From Rhabditophanes sp. KR3021 (Eukaryota > Nematoda > Chromadorea > Rhabditida > Alloionematidae), in the NCBI GenBank assembly GCA_963281155.1, contig CAUJLY010000003.1, forward strand, positions 1,302,001-1,366,000: a stretch of DNA of 64,000 bases. Direction: 5' to 3'. The translations under genes were made by a program, and so were the position numbers. Position 1 is the first letter of the stretch, and the number at the start of each line of letters is the position of its first letter. This document shows, piece after piece, positions 55,027 to 64,000 of the stretch. The notes under the pieces are model-generated. The model was not told the DNA's origin, did not search any database, and saw only the letters and a list, made by a program, of their open reading frames with translations.

Positions 55027-56040
55027 CAGTGCCTCTGAAAATATGTATGTACTTTAATAAAACGACCTATTTTTTTTTATAATTTTATTGTTCCTTATTT
55101 GACATTTTTATTGTGGATAATGTCTAGAAAAGCGCCCAAGCATGAGTATCGACAAACTTCAAATATTCCTGCATCGCAACAAGGGAATGAATCTATATCT
55201 ACCTATGAAAGAGAAATTACTCAACCACAATTAGATCTATAATCAGTAAGTGTTAATCAATTAGATATTGAAAGTATTGAAAAGAGTGTTACCAAAAGTC
55301 ATCATTTTACACCAAAAGAGTTTGTCTTCATATTAAGAAAGAAAATGATGATTCATTTTATAAATGTCTAAAATGTGAAAGTGAATTCAAAATTAAGTCA
55401 AGAAAAAGTAATTATGAAACATCAGATTTAATACGACATTTTGAAAGTGTACGTTCGATTTTTTTGAAATAAACAAAGCATAAGGTAATCAAGCTATGCT
55501 CAATTTCATACCAAATAATAAGAAAATAGAAAAACGTAAAACAGCATTAATTCTATTTGCCTTAGCGTGTAACAGTTTTTTTATTGTTGATAATCCTTGT
55601 TTATTGGGTGAACTGAAAGCTTTAAATTCTAGTTTTATTCCGTACACACCAGACACCTTAAAAATCAAAATGAAAGCAGCTCAACAACAACTAAAACAAT
55701 TTATCTATCAAAAATTAGAAAAGAAACCTTTCTTTTTAGTTCATAATCATTGGACTGATATAACATTAAGTCTTGATGCTGTTGTTGATGTACGTGGAGA
55801 AGAAAGTTATTTAATTATGACTATAGTTACACCGTCACAAAAGGCAGACAATATTGAAAAGTGTTGTCAAATTTTTTACTTGAATTATAATTATCTAATT
55901 TAAAGCCTTCGGGATTTGTTAGTGACTCTGCGCCAAATTCTATTCTTGCAAATAAGTTATTATGTAGAAAACACGGTGTTGGTTCTTTTGACTTTGTGTT
56001 ATTGCTTTTAGTGGAGTTAAAATTCCCAGTCATGAGTTAA
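55027..56040 (+). mobile_element. hAT-family DNA transposon remnant
   Basis: A sequence CAGTGCCTCTGAAAATATGT at 55027 resembles a hAT terminal inverted repeat (CAGTG/CAGGG start). Downstream, in broken frames, are MSRKAPKHEYRQTS (55121), a BED-type zinc-finger piece (KCESEFKIKSRKSNYETSDL with IRHFES) and, at 55496-55903, ALACNSFFIVDNPCLLGELK, KALNSSFIPYTPDTLKIKMK and HWTDITLSLDAV, the order of hAT transposase before its catalytic core. A further piece (SDSAPNSILANKLLC) follows in another frame. No right-hand repeat or catalytic C-terminal part is visible, so the element is 3'-truncated and inactive. Confidence 0.65.
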
Positions 56041-56242
56041 TATACTTGAAATTAAAAATATATCTATTATTTGTCATTTTAAATAGACGAATCTTTATTA
56101 TTCGATGGTAATGTTTGAATGATTTACACTATTGCACCAATGAATTATTTATTTACTAAAAACATCATGAATATTTATAAGTTAGTAATACACACTTGCA
56201 ATGATCATAAAATTAGTGTCTCACCCTTTAGTATACTCACAT

Positions 56243-57921
56243 TCAACCACATTTACACTTTTTCTTGTCTGTTGGTGACTTTGTATTTTTATCCAATCTA
56301 AGCCCAGACTTGGTATCTTTTTCTGGAGAAGTAGACTTTAGCTTGGCATCGAGGACAAGTTTAGTGATGCAGGAGAACATGTCATCTACACAAATATTTT
56401 CCTTGGCAGAAGTTTCAAAAAAGTGGATATTCATTGAGGCAGCAAATTTCTCGGCATCTGCTTTGAGAACTACCCTCCTTTCTGGGTCATCTGCTTTGTT
56501 TCCAACGAGGATCTTTTCTACTGAATCGCAATTATTGTCGATTTCGAGGAGCCATCTCTTGACATTGCTGAATGATTCTCCGCTCGAAACGTCGTACACC
56601 ACGACGACGCCATGTGTTCCACGGTAATATGTTGAGGTAATGGTGCGAAATCTTTCTTGACCTAGTGAGCATGTAATATTATATTCCAATAATTAATTCA
56701 CATACCTGCTGTGTCCCAAATTTGAAGCTTTATCTTTTGCCCATTTACCACAATTGTGCGGATCTTGAAATCTACACCGATTGTTGTGATGTAGTTTGCT
56801 ACAAATTAACATTAAATAAATTCAATTGTTTTTAACTTACGTGAAAAAGTATTATCCGCAAATCTCAATAAAAGAGAACTTTTTCCAACCTAAAGAGTAG
56901 GAATTATTAACAGTGGCAGTAGCTAATTATTTTTTAATAGGAGCTCCCCGTTTCCCTCTTTTGAAATCCAATAACCTAGCGAACAAAAGTTAAAATTTAC
57001 TTTCATTTTCATGTACTTTCCCATTTTCAAAACATGCCAGAATGGGCGATGCGGCTGAAAATGAGGAAATTCTACCCTGATTACTAATAATCAATGAATA
57101 TTAAAAAAACTGTAATTTGAAAAGATAGTTATTATATTTTTGTTTCATGAACATTCTTTTGATATAAAAGTTCAATAATAAAGAACGTAAATGAAGGTTC
57201 AACTCAGAATGGACGTCGCTAAAAGAAAATGCCAACATGACTGTGATACCGGTCTTTGGGGGAAACACTCTGGCCCAGGTGGAAGAAACTTTAAAAAAAT
57301 AGACGCCAGAATCCACTCTAAATAAGTTTGGAGATATCTTTTTTGGGATGGTCAAAAAACTGTTTAGTAAGTGTTACGCATCGGAGGCGGAATTAAGAAC
57401 TATGTCCACGCAAATTAGGGGATCTTTCCGGATCAAACCCTTCGTACTGATGTATACTTTTATAGTCATCTAATTCATCCTGATCAAAAAACGTACACGT
57501 TCATCGCATTGTTTGCATGACAATCCAAATGATTTTCCTTGTTTTGATAAGGTTAAAACAAACAACGATGCAAGTAAGTTAAGATGGGACCCCTCAAGAA
57601 ATGTTGAAAGTCGGGACTTAAAAAAGTCTGCCAATTTGATTTATGGGCGTTTTAGTCAAAATATATAGTTAAACAAAAAATGTTACGAAAATTCAATTGG
57701 GAGCATGTCGTCGAGGAAAGTGGCGAGGAAGCTGATGCCAGGATATAAAAAGAATATCTTAAATCATCCCGTTAAATGATTTTTTTAATACTTTTATTTG
57801 TTCAGTGCGTTTTTTCAATTTTTTAATAAAGATTTCCGCCCTCCTTTTAACTTACTCCTGAATCACCAATAATAAGTAGCTTAAATAAATGATCATAATC
57901 TCTAGGTCCTGCGAGAGCCAT
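56243..57921 (-). CDS. rab-35: RAB-35 small GTPase
   Basis: Four exons, 57921-57856, 56889-56841, 56798-56706 and 56661-56243, sum to 627 nt and 208 aa. The protein starts [20 protein letters not shown] and has the P-loop [43 protein letters not shown] and ETSAKE. Effector regions match Rab35, which controls endocytic recycling, yolk receptor traffic and cytokinesis. The tail is unusual: it ends KKKCKCG, with a CXC pair followed by Gly, where Rabs usually end in CC or CXC for double geranylgeranylation. Intron 1 is about 970 nt and contains an antisense coding remnant; the other introns are about 42-45 nt. It diverges from mxl-2. Confidence 0.93.
57180..57780 (+). pseudogene. unknown coding remnant, antisense in rab-35 intron 1
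   Basis: One plus-strand frame runs about 195 codons with only four interior stops (near 57192, 57300, 57471 and 57667). It includes [59 protein letters not shown] and [20 protein letters not shown] before a TGA. Codon use is less AT-rich than the rest of the intron. I do not recognise the family. It points against rab-35, like the GIY-YIG copies in their hosts, but shows no visible sequence match to them. Confidence 0.4.
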
Positions 57922-58725
57922 CTTTTAATCTACCTCGAATATTTATGTACTAAAAGTGGTCAATATAATAGAGTGTTAAACCTGAAACAATGTTACAATT
58001 ATTGAAATATCTAGTAATACGATTTAATATAAATTGAGATGGTCCAGAAATTAACTATAAAAGTTAACACCACAGAAATGATTCATCTTTTTTGTATTTG
58101 AATGTTTATGTCGTTACCAATTTGTTGCGTCATATGTATAACAAAAAGGAAGCAATAATAAATAGTAGAGTATGAGTAAGGGTTGAAATATATTACATTT
58201 TTTTGACACAAATAGCTTTAAATAAGAAGGAAGATAAAAGAGAAAGAGTTAGGGTAAAAGTAATTAATTCACGATGGACAATTCTTTAACTGTGATAAAA
58301 GCATGGTGATAGTAATACCTTGATCAAATCAAACAAAAGGTTTAATAAATAATTAGATATTATTAATAGAGACAATATAAAGTCGTTATCTACACATCTA
58401 TTTTTCCGAGTAGGTATACAACGAACCCAGCGACGTTGTCCCACAATATATCTCTTTGCGAAACACGCTTCCTTAACTAAACACAAATTATTATTGCATA
58501 CCCACACCCAACTACCGCAATCACGACCTTTTATTTGACGCTACATAACAACAGTTGTGTACTGCTCAATACACAAGAAAATTTATTTAAACATAATCTA
58601 TATTTCCTTTTGTTTAGAGTATTATTATTACACTACGGAATAAAAAAGTATAAAGTACACATACTAGTTAATAAAATTGATTTGAACATTCCAATACTTT
58701 AAAATAAACCTAAAAAGCAATAGCC
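57922..58725. promoter_or_regulatory. divergent upstream region, rab-35 / mxl-2
   Basis: About 800 nt between two genes pointing away from each other. The sequence is AT-rich with a moderately GC-richer patch at 58400-58560. Promoters of both should lie here; no motif is clear. Confidence 0.4.
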
Positions 58726-59404
58726 ATGAGCACACATCAAGCCAGCAGTGGACAGTCTTTGAGTAAAAAGAAAGAAACTCACCTGAGATGTGAACGACAG
58801 AGACGTGAAGCGATTAATGTAAGTGATTTTTTTGTTTATAAAACTTTACCGCAAAACAATAATATTATTATTGTCCGTTTGACAGCAGCTGTGTCTATTG
58901 TCAAAACTTTTAAATTTTATATACTTTCTAAACAATTATCCAACATTTCAGAATGGATATGGCGAGTTGAAAGAATTACTTCCCAAGTCACTGTCATCGC
59001 AAGGTTGCAAGACAACTAATGCTTCGATCTTATTCAGATCTTTTGACTATATTGGTCAATTGCAGGAAAAGATAAGTTCTCAAGATGAAGAATTAGATAA
59101 ATTAAAAGCTAATTATGCAGCCCTTGAAATGATTTCAAACCAGTATGAAAATTTAAGCAAAGAATCTTCAGCTCATGTTGTAGAGTCACGTGATCAGAAA
59201 ATGTTAGTCAAGTTGCTGGAGATGTCTTTTGATTCTTTTAAAAAAGATGTTGATACTGAGGATTACACTAAATTGACACAAACTTTGATTACTTGGGTTG
59301 AGAAGATGGATTATAAGGTTGGTTTGAGTGTCGGTTAGATGTATGTCTCTCTCTTTTAGGGTATATCGTTAGAAATGTTATCACTTTTATACAGCAACCC
59401 ATAA
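58726..59404 (+). CDS. mxl-2: Mlx / MXL-2 bHLH leucine-zipper factor
   Basis: Three exons, 58726-58818, 58952-59317 and 59360-59404, give 167 aa. The basic region reads HLRCERQRREAIN, with the His-Glu-Arg residues that contact E-boxes, followed by NGYGELKELLPKSL, loop, and NASILFRSFDYIGQLQEKIS, then a leucine zipper (EELDKLKANYAALEMISNQY). The C-terminal part (FDSFKKDVDTEDYTKLTQTL, ITWVEKMDYK) matches the Mlx dimerisation and cytoplasmic-localisation domain. Mlx pairs with Mondo-type factors (MML-1 in C. elegans) in nutrient response and lifespan. The last exon (GISLEMLSLLYSNP) is chosen from a strong CTCTCTTTTAG acceptor and its fit to Mlx; its donor GTTGGT is weak, and without it the protein would end VGLSVG. 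Confidence 0.85.
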
Positions 59405-59747
59405 AAAGGAAATTTATTTACATATGGAGAAAAGTTAATTTTTTAATCACACACCACTCAACACACACATACACTCATATGCTCAATTATTGATAAGATT
59501 TTTTCGTTAAATAATTATACAAAACGATCAATTTGTGTTTAATATAGATTTTTAAAAGTTAGAGATTTTACGAATAATAAATTGTTTACCATCCATAATA
59601 TTGTTTTTTGTTGATTGACCCTCACATCTCCTACAAAGAATAACTTGGTGTAGGCATTTTGATAAACAAACACCTAAAAAGACGGCATCCATTTAATAAA
59701 AAACCTAGTAACTCTTTTTATTTCTGCTACTGAAAGATCAAACTACC
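59405..59747. promoter_or_regulatory. mxl-2 3' end and Rogdi upstream region
   Basis: About 340 nt between two plus-strand genes. AATAAA occurs at about 59576 and 59695. No further feature is seen. Confidence 0.4.
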
Positions 59748-60996
59748 ATGACATCAACAATAGTCAAGCCATCATTTGAACCAGGTAATTACCAAAATTA
59801 AAACTAAAATTGGTCTTTACAAAAATAAATTAATCATATACAGGGAGTTCATTTAATTAAAATATGATCTGTGTTGTCTCTCCCTTCGACATCTTTGTCA
59901 TTATATACATACAATAAATAGTTGTATATCTTTTTACACTATATAACTAACTTGAATTCACATATTACACACTAACACACCATTTCACATAAGCAAATTT
60001 AGTTAAAATAAATCAATTTTGTGACACACTAACATTATACATGATGATGTCTAATAATAATAATTACCAAATAATTCATTTAGAGCCTATTTTTGAGCCT
60101 CCTAATACGGAGGCTTTGTTAAAGGAATGTGCATGGCTGCAGGAGAGTAAAGTTCCGCATGTCTTTAAAGAGGTAACTTACATTTTATTTAGTTTTAATA
60201 ACATCGATTCAAGCTTGAATTTGTTATCAGAGAGATATGTAAAAAGCTAAATATTTCGTCTAAGTTGAATACCAAATTTTTGAATAGTATTACTGAAGAG
60301 AAGGTTGCAAAGTCCTGTTTCGGGATAAATCAAAGTGAAAAACATATGCTGGTTTCCAAGAGTGGAGCAGATCAACTTAAGGCAACTGTGTTTTTGTTGG
60401 GAGAGAATGTGTGTCAAGTTGAAATTTCCTTTAAGCACTCAAAGTATCCGAGTGGAGTCTTTAGGTCAACTGCCATGCCAAATGTCCAATGGAAGCTCCA
60501 ACAATTACAAGATACCGGAAACTATTGCGTAAAGATACATCAAACTTTAGTCAAAGCTCTGGAAAGCATCACCAAACTGGAACAAGATAAGTCCTGGGAC
60601 TTGGCTTCCGCAGACTTTGTCATGTCCGCCATCACCCAACTAACAGACCTTTTCAAACGCGCCAAAAACGCCATGATTCTGCCCCGTAAAAAAACCCTGG
60701 CCGAATTAGAAAACTTCCAACCTACAAAATTCTTTAACCCACCTCTTCCACCAGACTACCTTATCTCCGTCTACATCAGTGCGAGCAAAGTCATCTGTGC
60801 CACTTATCAAACCCAATCAAAAGTATCCATCCCACCACTTCCAATCCAAAACAGTCTAAACATATCACAAGCTGAATGTATAGTCCCACAATTCATGGAT
60901 GTCCTTTACGTCCTAAATGTCGCCAGTGGCCAATTGAATCACCTAGAAATGTCAATGAAGACCGTTGTTTGTCAATTGAATAAATATGTTAAATAA
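59748..60996 (+). CDS. ROGDI: Rogdi homologue (V-ATPase/DMX-associated)
   Basis: The main exon reads SITEEKVAKSCFGINQSEKH, ATVFLLGENVCQVEISFKH, NVQWKLQQLQDTGNYCVKIH, FNPPLPPDYLISVYISASKV and ECIVPQFMDVLYVL, in the order of Rogdi. Mammalian Rogdi is a small all-alpha/beta protein of about 287 aa, mutated in Kohlschutter-Tonz syndrome and tied to DMXL-WDR7, the RAVE-like V-ATPase assembly complex. My model is 59748-59784 (MTSTIVKPSFEP), 60083-60172 and 60235-60996, in frame throughout. A second possible start at 60041 (MMSNNNNYQIIHLEPIFEPP) reads through the 60083 acceptor into the same frame. The last acceptor must be the CAGAGAG at 60228-60234 with exon start at 60235; the better-looking CAG would hit a stop. 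Confidence 0.82.
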
Positions 60997-61258
60997 AATG
61001 TATAAAAATTATTTTTTATTTCGATTAAATGGCACATATTAAAAGATGAAAAATAAATTGTATTAGTTTGTTAGTTTTTGGAAGGGGAATCCTGTATACG
61101 AGAATGAAATAGAGTATATTGTAACACCAAATGCGTATTTGTTGTTATGGAACAATTTTTACACCTGAAGGATGGTGAGGCGAGATAGTGAAACACCAAA
61201 TTTCCTACTATAAAATTTATTCAAAAAGGGACCCATATTAATTACATCTACATTTAAA

Positions 61259-62020
61259 TTAAGCAAAGATTCCTTTTTCTTTAAGTTTAGCGACAAGTTC
61301 ATCAACATCAGCGACGAATTCGCCACCTTTCCTGGTCGGTGGTTCATTGACTTCCAAGGTTTCAGTCTGACTGACTAAGTCGAGAGAGATGTCGGCTGGC
61401 TTGATAGTTTCCAAGGGCTTTTTCTTTGCTTTCATGATGTTGGGAAGGGTAGCGTACTTTGGAGTGTTGAGACGAAGGTCGGCGGTGATCACAGCTGGGC
61501 TCTTGACTTGGATAGTTTCAAGGCCTCCATCAATTTCTCTGACTACGGTGAAACCGCCGTCTTTGGCGTCGATTTTGTTAGCGAAAGTAGCTTGAGGCCA
61601 GTTCAGCATACCGGCTAGCAATTGGCCTACTTGGTTGCAGTCGTCGTCGATGGCTTGTTTGCCGAGAAATACCCCATCGTATTTGTCTCTTTTGACAATA
61701 GCAGCAAGGGCACGGGCCACATGAAGTGGCTCCAATTTGGCGGCTCCGGCTTCGTCTACTTCCACGTGGATCGCTTTGTCGGCTCCCTTGGCTAAGGCGG
61801 TTCTGAGAGCGGTCTGGGAAGATTTTGGGCCGACGGTCAAGACGGTGATTTCCTTGATTGTCTTGGAAGCTTTCAAATCAACACAGCTTTGAAGGGCATT
61901 GTCGCAGAAAGGATTGATAATGTGTGGAACGCCATCCTTGACGACTGCTGTTTTAGAAGGATTAACGCGAATCTTGACGGCGTAATCAATTACGTTCTTG
62001 ACTCCAACTAGTATTCTCAT
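61259..62020 (-). CDS. ETFB: electron transfer flavoprotein beta subunit
   Basis: A single-exon frame of 253 aa, the usual size. It starts MRILVGVKNVIDYAVKIRVN and has the AMP-site region TVGPKSSQTALRTALAKGAD, FLGKQAIDDDCNQVGQLLAG and the ETF-beta signature VREIDGGLETIQVKSPAVIT. ETFB pairs with ETFA in the mitochondrial matrix to carry electrons from acyl-CoA dehydrogenases to ETF-QO. The region ATLPNIMKAKKKPLE corresponds to the recognition loop that docks on dehydrogenases. No cleavable presequence is needed in this family and none is seen. An acceptor-like ATTTATAG lies 4 nt before the ATG. It converges on Rogdi 262 nt away. Codon use is more GC-rich than its neighbours, as for a highly expressed gene. 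Confidence 0.97.
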   Translation of the reverse strand: MRILVGVKNVIDYAVKIRVNPSKTAVVKDGVPHIINPFCDNALQSCVDLKASKTIKEITVLTVGPKSSQTALRTALAKGADKAIHVEVDEAGAAKLEPLHVARALAAIVKRDKYDGVFLGKQAIDDDCNQVGQLLAGMLNWPQATFANKIDAKDGGFTVVREIDGGLETIQVKSPAVITADLRLNTPKYATLPNIMKAKKKPLETIKPADISLDLVSQTETLEVNEPPTRKGGEFVADVDELVAKLKEKGIFA

Positions 62021-62717
62021 GATTCTATAAATGTAAATGAGTTAGTTGATATATAGGAAAAGGTATGTATTGACAATCGATGAACATGGTTATCAAAAAT
62101 AACGACAACAAGATAAGATTAGTCTCTTCGAATTTGCATTCGTATCATGGTCACCTTACCCCAAGTCGATCGTTTCAAGAATAATGTTGACTTTGTAGCC
62201 GTAGTTTGATGTTTTTGCTACAAAATAGAATGAAAAAATAATAAGGTTGTGAAAGTAAGATAACGTTTTAGTTAATTTCAAACTATTGCTTTAATGTATG
62301 AAATAATGAGTCGATTTATAAACGAATGATTTAACTTATAAACATAGTGTGAATGAAGTTGGCTTCAATTAGTTATTTTACTTAATTTATTAGTTATTAT
62401 TACAAGTTTCAAACTTATTGCAAACGGATGACTACCAATTTTCTTTTGAATATACGTACATTGAGCAAACGCTAATTATTTAATTTCAAAACAAAAATTA
62501 AATGTCTTATTCTTAAAATGCATAACTTGATTGTTTAAATGTTAGCATGAAAAATAACAAAATTACACAGATACATTAAATGCAAAATTTTATTATAAAA
62601 CATCTTTAATATTTATTTATTAATTACAAATCAACTTTTTACAGTTAAAAATATAAAGTATCTTTTTATTTTGGCTTTTTAAATATATTCATTATGTACA
62701 AGTATTAGGAACAATTT
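62021..62717. other. intergenic, ETFB upstream / unc-16 3' end
   Basis: About 700 nt between two minus-strand genes. It should contain the unc-16 3'UTR and the ETFB promoter. It is AT-rich with no coding frame of note. Confidence 0.45.
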
Positions 62718-64000
62718 TTAATTCTCCCCATGAAGCCCATCGCCTCCTGCATTCGGCGATGTACAGTTCATTTCCCAGACAATGATGTGACTCATGTCTC
62801 TCGGACGCACAATATGAGCCGTTCCTGATTCCAGATTTCCATTCAAATCATCTTCTTCGCCAAGTCTAAAGTCAATGTAACCATCTCCTCCAGATACTAC
62901 CTGTAAGAAACCGTTCATTAGTATAACGTAATAACTTTTTAATGGTATTATAAAATCATTTTGAATACCGTTTTTGCTCGATGTTTAAATTAGCTTGTTC
63001 ATTTAGAAATACACATTTATACCTTGCCAATTTGATAAGCAAAATGAAACGTCCAAATAAAAATCGAAACGACGATGAAGTCCCAAGGCAAATAGATAAC
63101 TCAGATGGCAATGCTCGATTAGAAAGAAGTGCTCCAATCAGACAAGAAGTCACCATCTCGATCAAATAACTGGTAATGAAGCCCTTGCTTTTGAATGCGC
63201 AGTTAATATAAATTTACAAAATGCCTAGGCAAACATCGACGTATCGAGTCAATCTAACGATATTGTAAGCCGAATCTCAGATATTACTCTCAACAAAAAG
63301 GATAAATATGTTATTTAATAGTATTTGTCTAATTCTACTTTTTTGTCCCTCTAAATAAATTTTCCATATCCTCGATTGTTTTTTAAATTACCTAAAATAA
63401 AGATACAATTAGTTTAAGTGACTTAGGAAACATTTACCAGTAATTTGCGAACATCTGTATCAAGAACTCTCTTGGGTTTGGCGGAACCGGCAGGAATCGG
63501 CAAGAAGAAGCGAATAGAATCCTTGTGGCCATGGAAAGACAATTGCGCCAACTCCATATCACAATAAGGAATGAATGAAGAAACAGCCACTCTCTCCGTA
63601 TTTGGATCAGCATAAATTTCTGGATTCTTGTTGTTTGGATCTTCGTTTAGTGGGACAGACAAAATAACTCCTGTGCCCGTCCCAATCCAAAGCCGTCTGT
63701 TTGTTATCACGAGTGAAGTAATACGTAAATGCAAAAAGTCTAATTTGTTGGTTCCTAACATTTTGGTGATGTAAGGTTCAATGTCAACATCTTGGAGGTG
63801 TTGGTGAGTATGGGCATGGAAAAGTCTGATGGTTGAATCCAATCTGATTGAAATCCAAACACCATCTCCGAGCCATTGCATTGCACGGACTTGAGAGTCG
63901 CGGCGGGGATGGGCTACGAATACTTTTTCGACCGTCAAGTCTTTTGGGTCTATTATAACGACACAGTTTCTATAGGCTGCCCAAACTCTCCCAGTTACGA
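62718..64000 (-). CDS. unc-16: UNC-16/JIP3-4 scaffold, C-terminal part
   Basis: The gene enters from the right edge. An exon from 64000 (or beyond) to 63438 and a last exon 62900-62718 are joined in phase 0 through a 537-nt intron. The protein reads [80 protein letters not shown] and then [11 protein letters not shown], closely following the C-terminal WD40-like propeller of JIP3/JIP4. UNC-16/JIP3 is a kinesin-1, dynein and JNK-pathway scaffold that regulates axonal organelle traffic. The end, [20 protein letters not shown] plus HGEN, corresponds to SHIIVWQV in mammals. The N-terminal coiled coils lie outside the window. The intron carries an antisense GIY-YIG fragment. Confidence 0.94.
63044..63359 (+). 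pseudogene. GIY-YIG nuclease-like gene fragment in unc-16 intron
   Basis: On the strand opposite to unc-16. It starts [20 protein letters not shown], loosely like the start of the goa-1 copy (both have M, KR, then a D-x-P segment). After a frame change at about 63153 it reads [20 protein letters not shown] and ends [17 protein letters not shown], matching the 3' end of the goa-1 copy ([20 protein letters not shown] ... [11 protein letters not shown]). One TAG interrupts it. The roughly 1.9 kb of middle sequence present in the goa-1 copy is absent. AATAAA lies at 63354-63359. Confidence 0.72.

Noticed and set aside
1..64000. CRISPR arrays, bacterial operons, rRNA genes, phage
   Set aside because: Nothing of this kind is present; the window is eukaryotic with spliceosomal introns throughout.

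Overview
The window reads as nuclear DNA of a nematode. It is AT-rich, the introns are mostly short (about 36-60 nt, with GTAAG-like donors and TTTTAG or TTTCAG acceptors), and several genes have a splice acceptor directly before the ATG, as expected for SL trans-splicing. The closest recognisable relatives are nematode proteins: tropomyosin LEV-11, GOA-1, RAB-35, MXL-2, UNC-16 and an SRE chemoreceptor. The species cannot be named from the sequence. Products were assigned by reading translations; no search was run.

Layout. 0.1-4.7 kb: a CRAMP1-like SANT protein (-), a Sel1-repeat DELE1-like protein (-) and a lipid-anchor-type protein (+). 5.9-14 kb: one complete tropomyosin gene with two promoters and four sets of alternative exons; all exon lengths sum to the canonical 284-aa and 256-aa proteins. 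14.3-17.1 kb: a divergent annexin (-) and an unknown coiled-coil-like gene (+). 17.4-22.2 kb: a U5 snRNA gene, an AP-2 transcription factor and a probable C/D snoRNA; the two RNA genes share a promoter-like element. 23.5-27.2 kb: goa-1 (G-alpha-o). 27.2-37.2 kb: about 10 kb without recognisable genes. 37.2-47.5 kb: a 39-aa secreted peptide, PIAS SUMO ligase, SGT1, CCT5, a small membrane or secreted protein, an SH2-like protein and a four-TM protein. 48-56 kb: an accessory block with a GT49 glycosyltransferase pseudogene, two chemoreceptors and a hAT transposase remnant. 56.2-64 kb: rab-35, mxl-2 (Mlx), Rogdi, ETF-beta and the 3' end of unc-16 (JIP3), which runs off the window.

The most unusual feature is a gene family seen three times. 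A degenerate GIY-YIG nuclease-like sequence lies inside introns of tropomyosin, goa-1 and unc-16, antisense to its host every time. The goa-1 copy is the longest and appears to encode two GIY-YIG-like units separated by a zinc-finger-like motif. The two shorter copies both resume at about the same internal point and keep the 3' end with its poly(A) signal. A fourth antisense, unidentified coding remnant sits in rab-35 intron 1.
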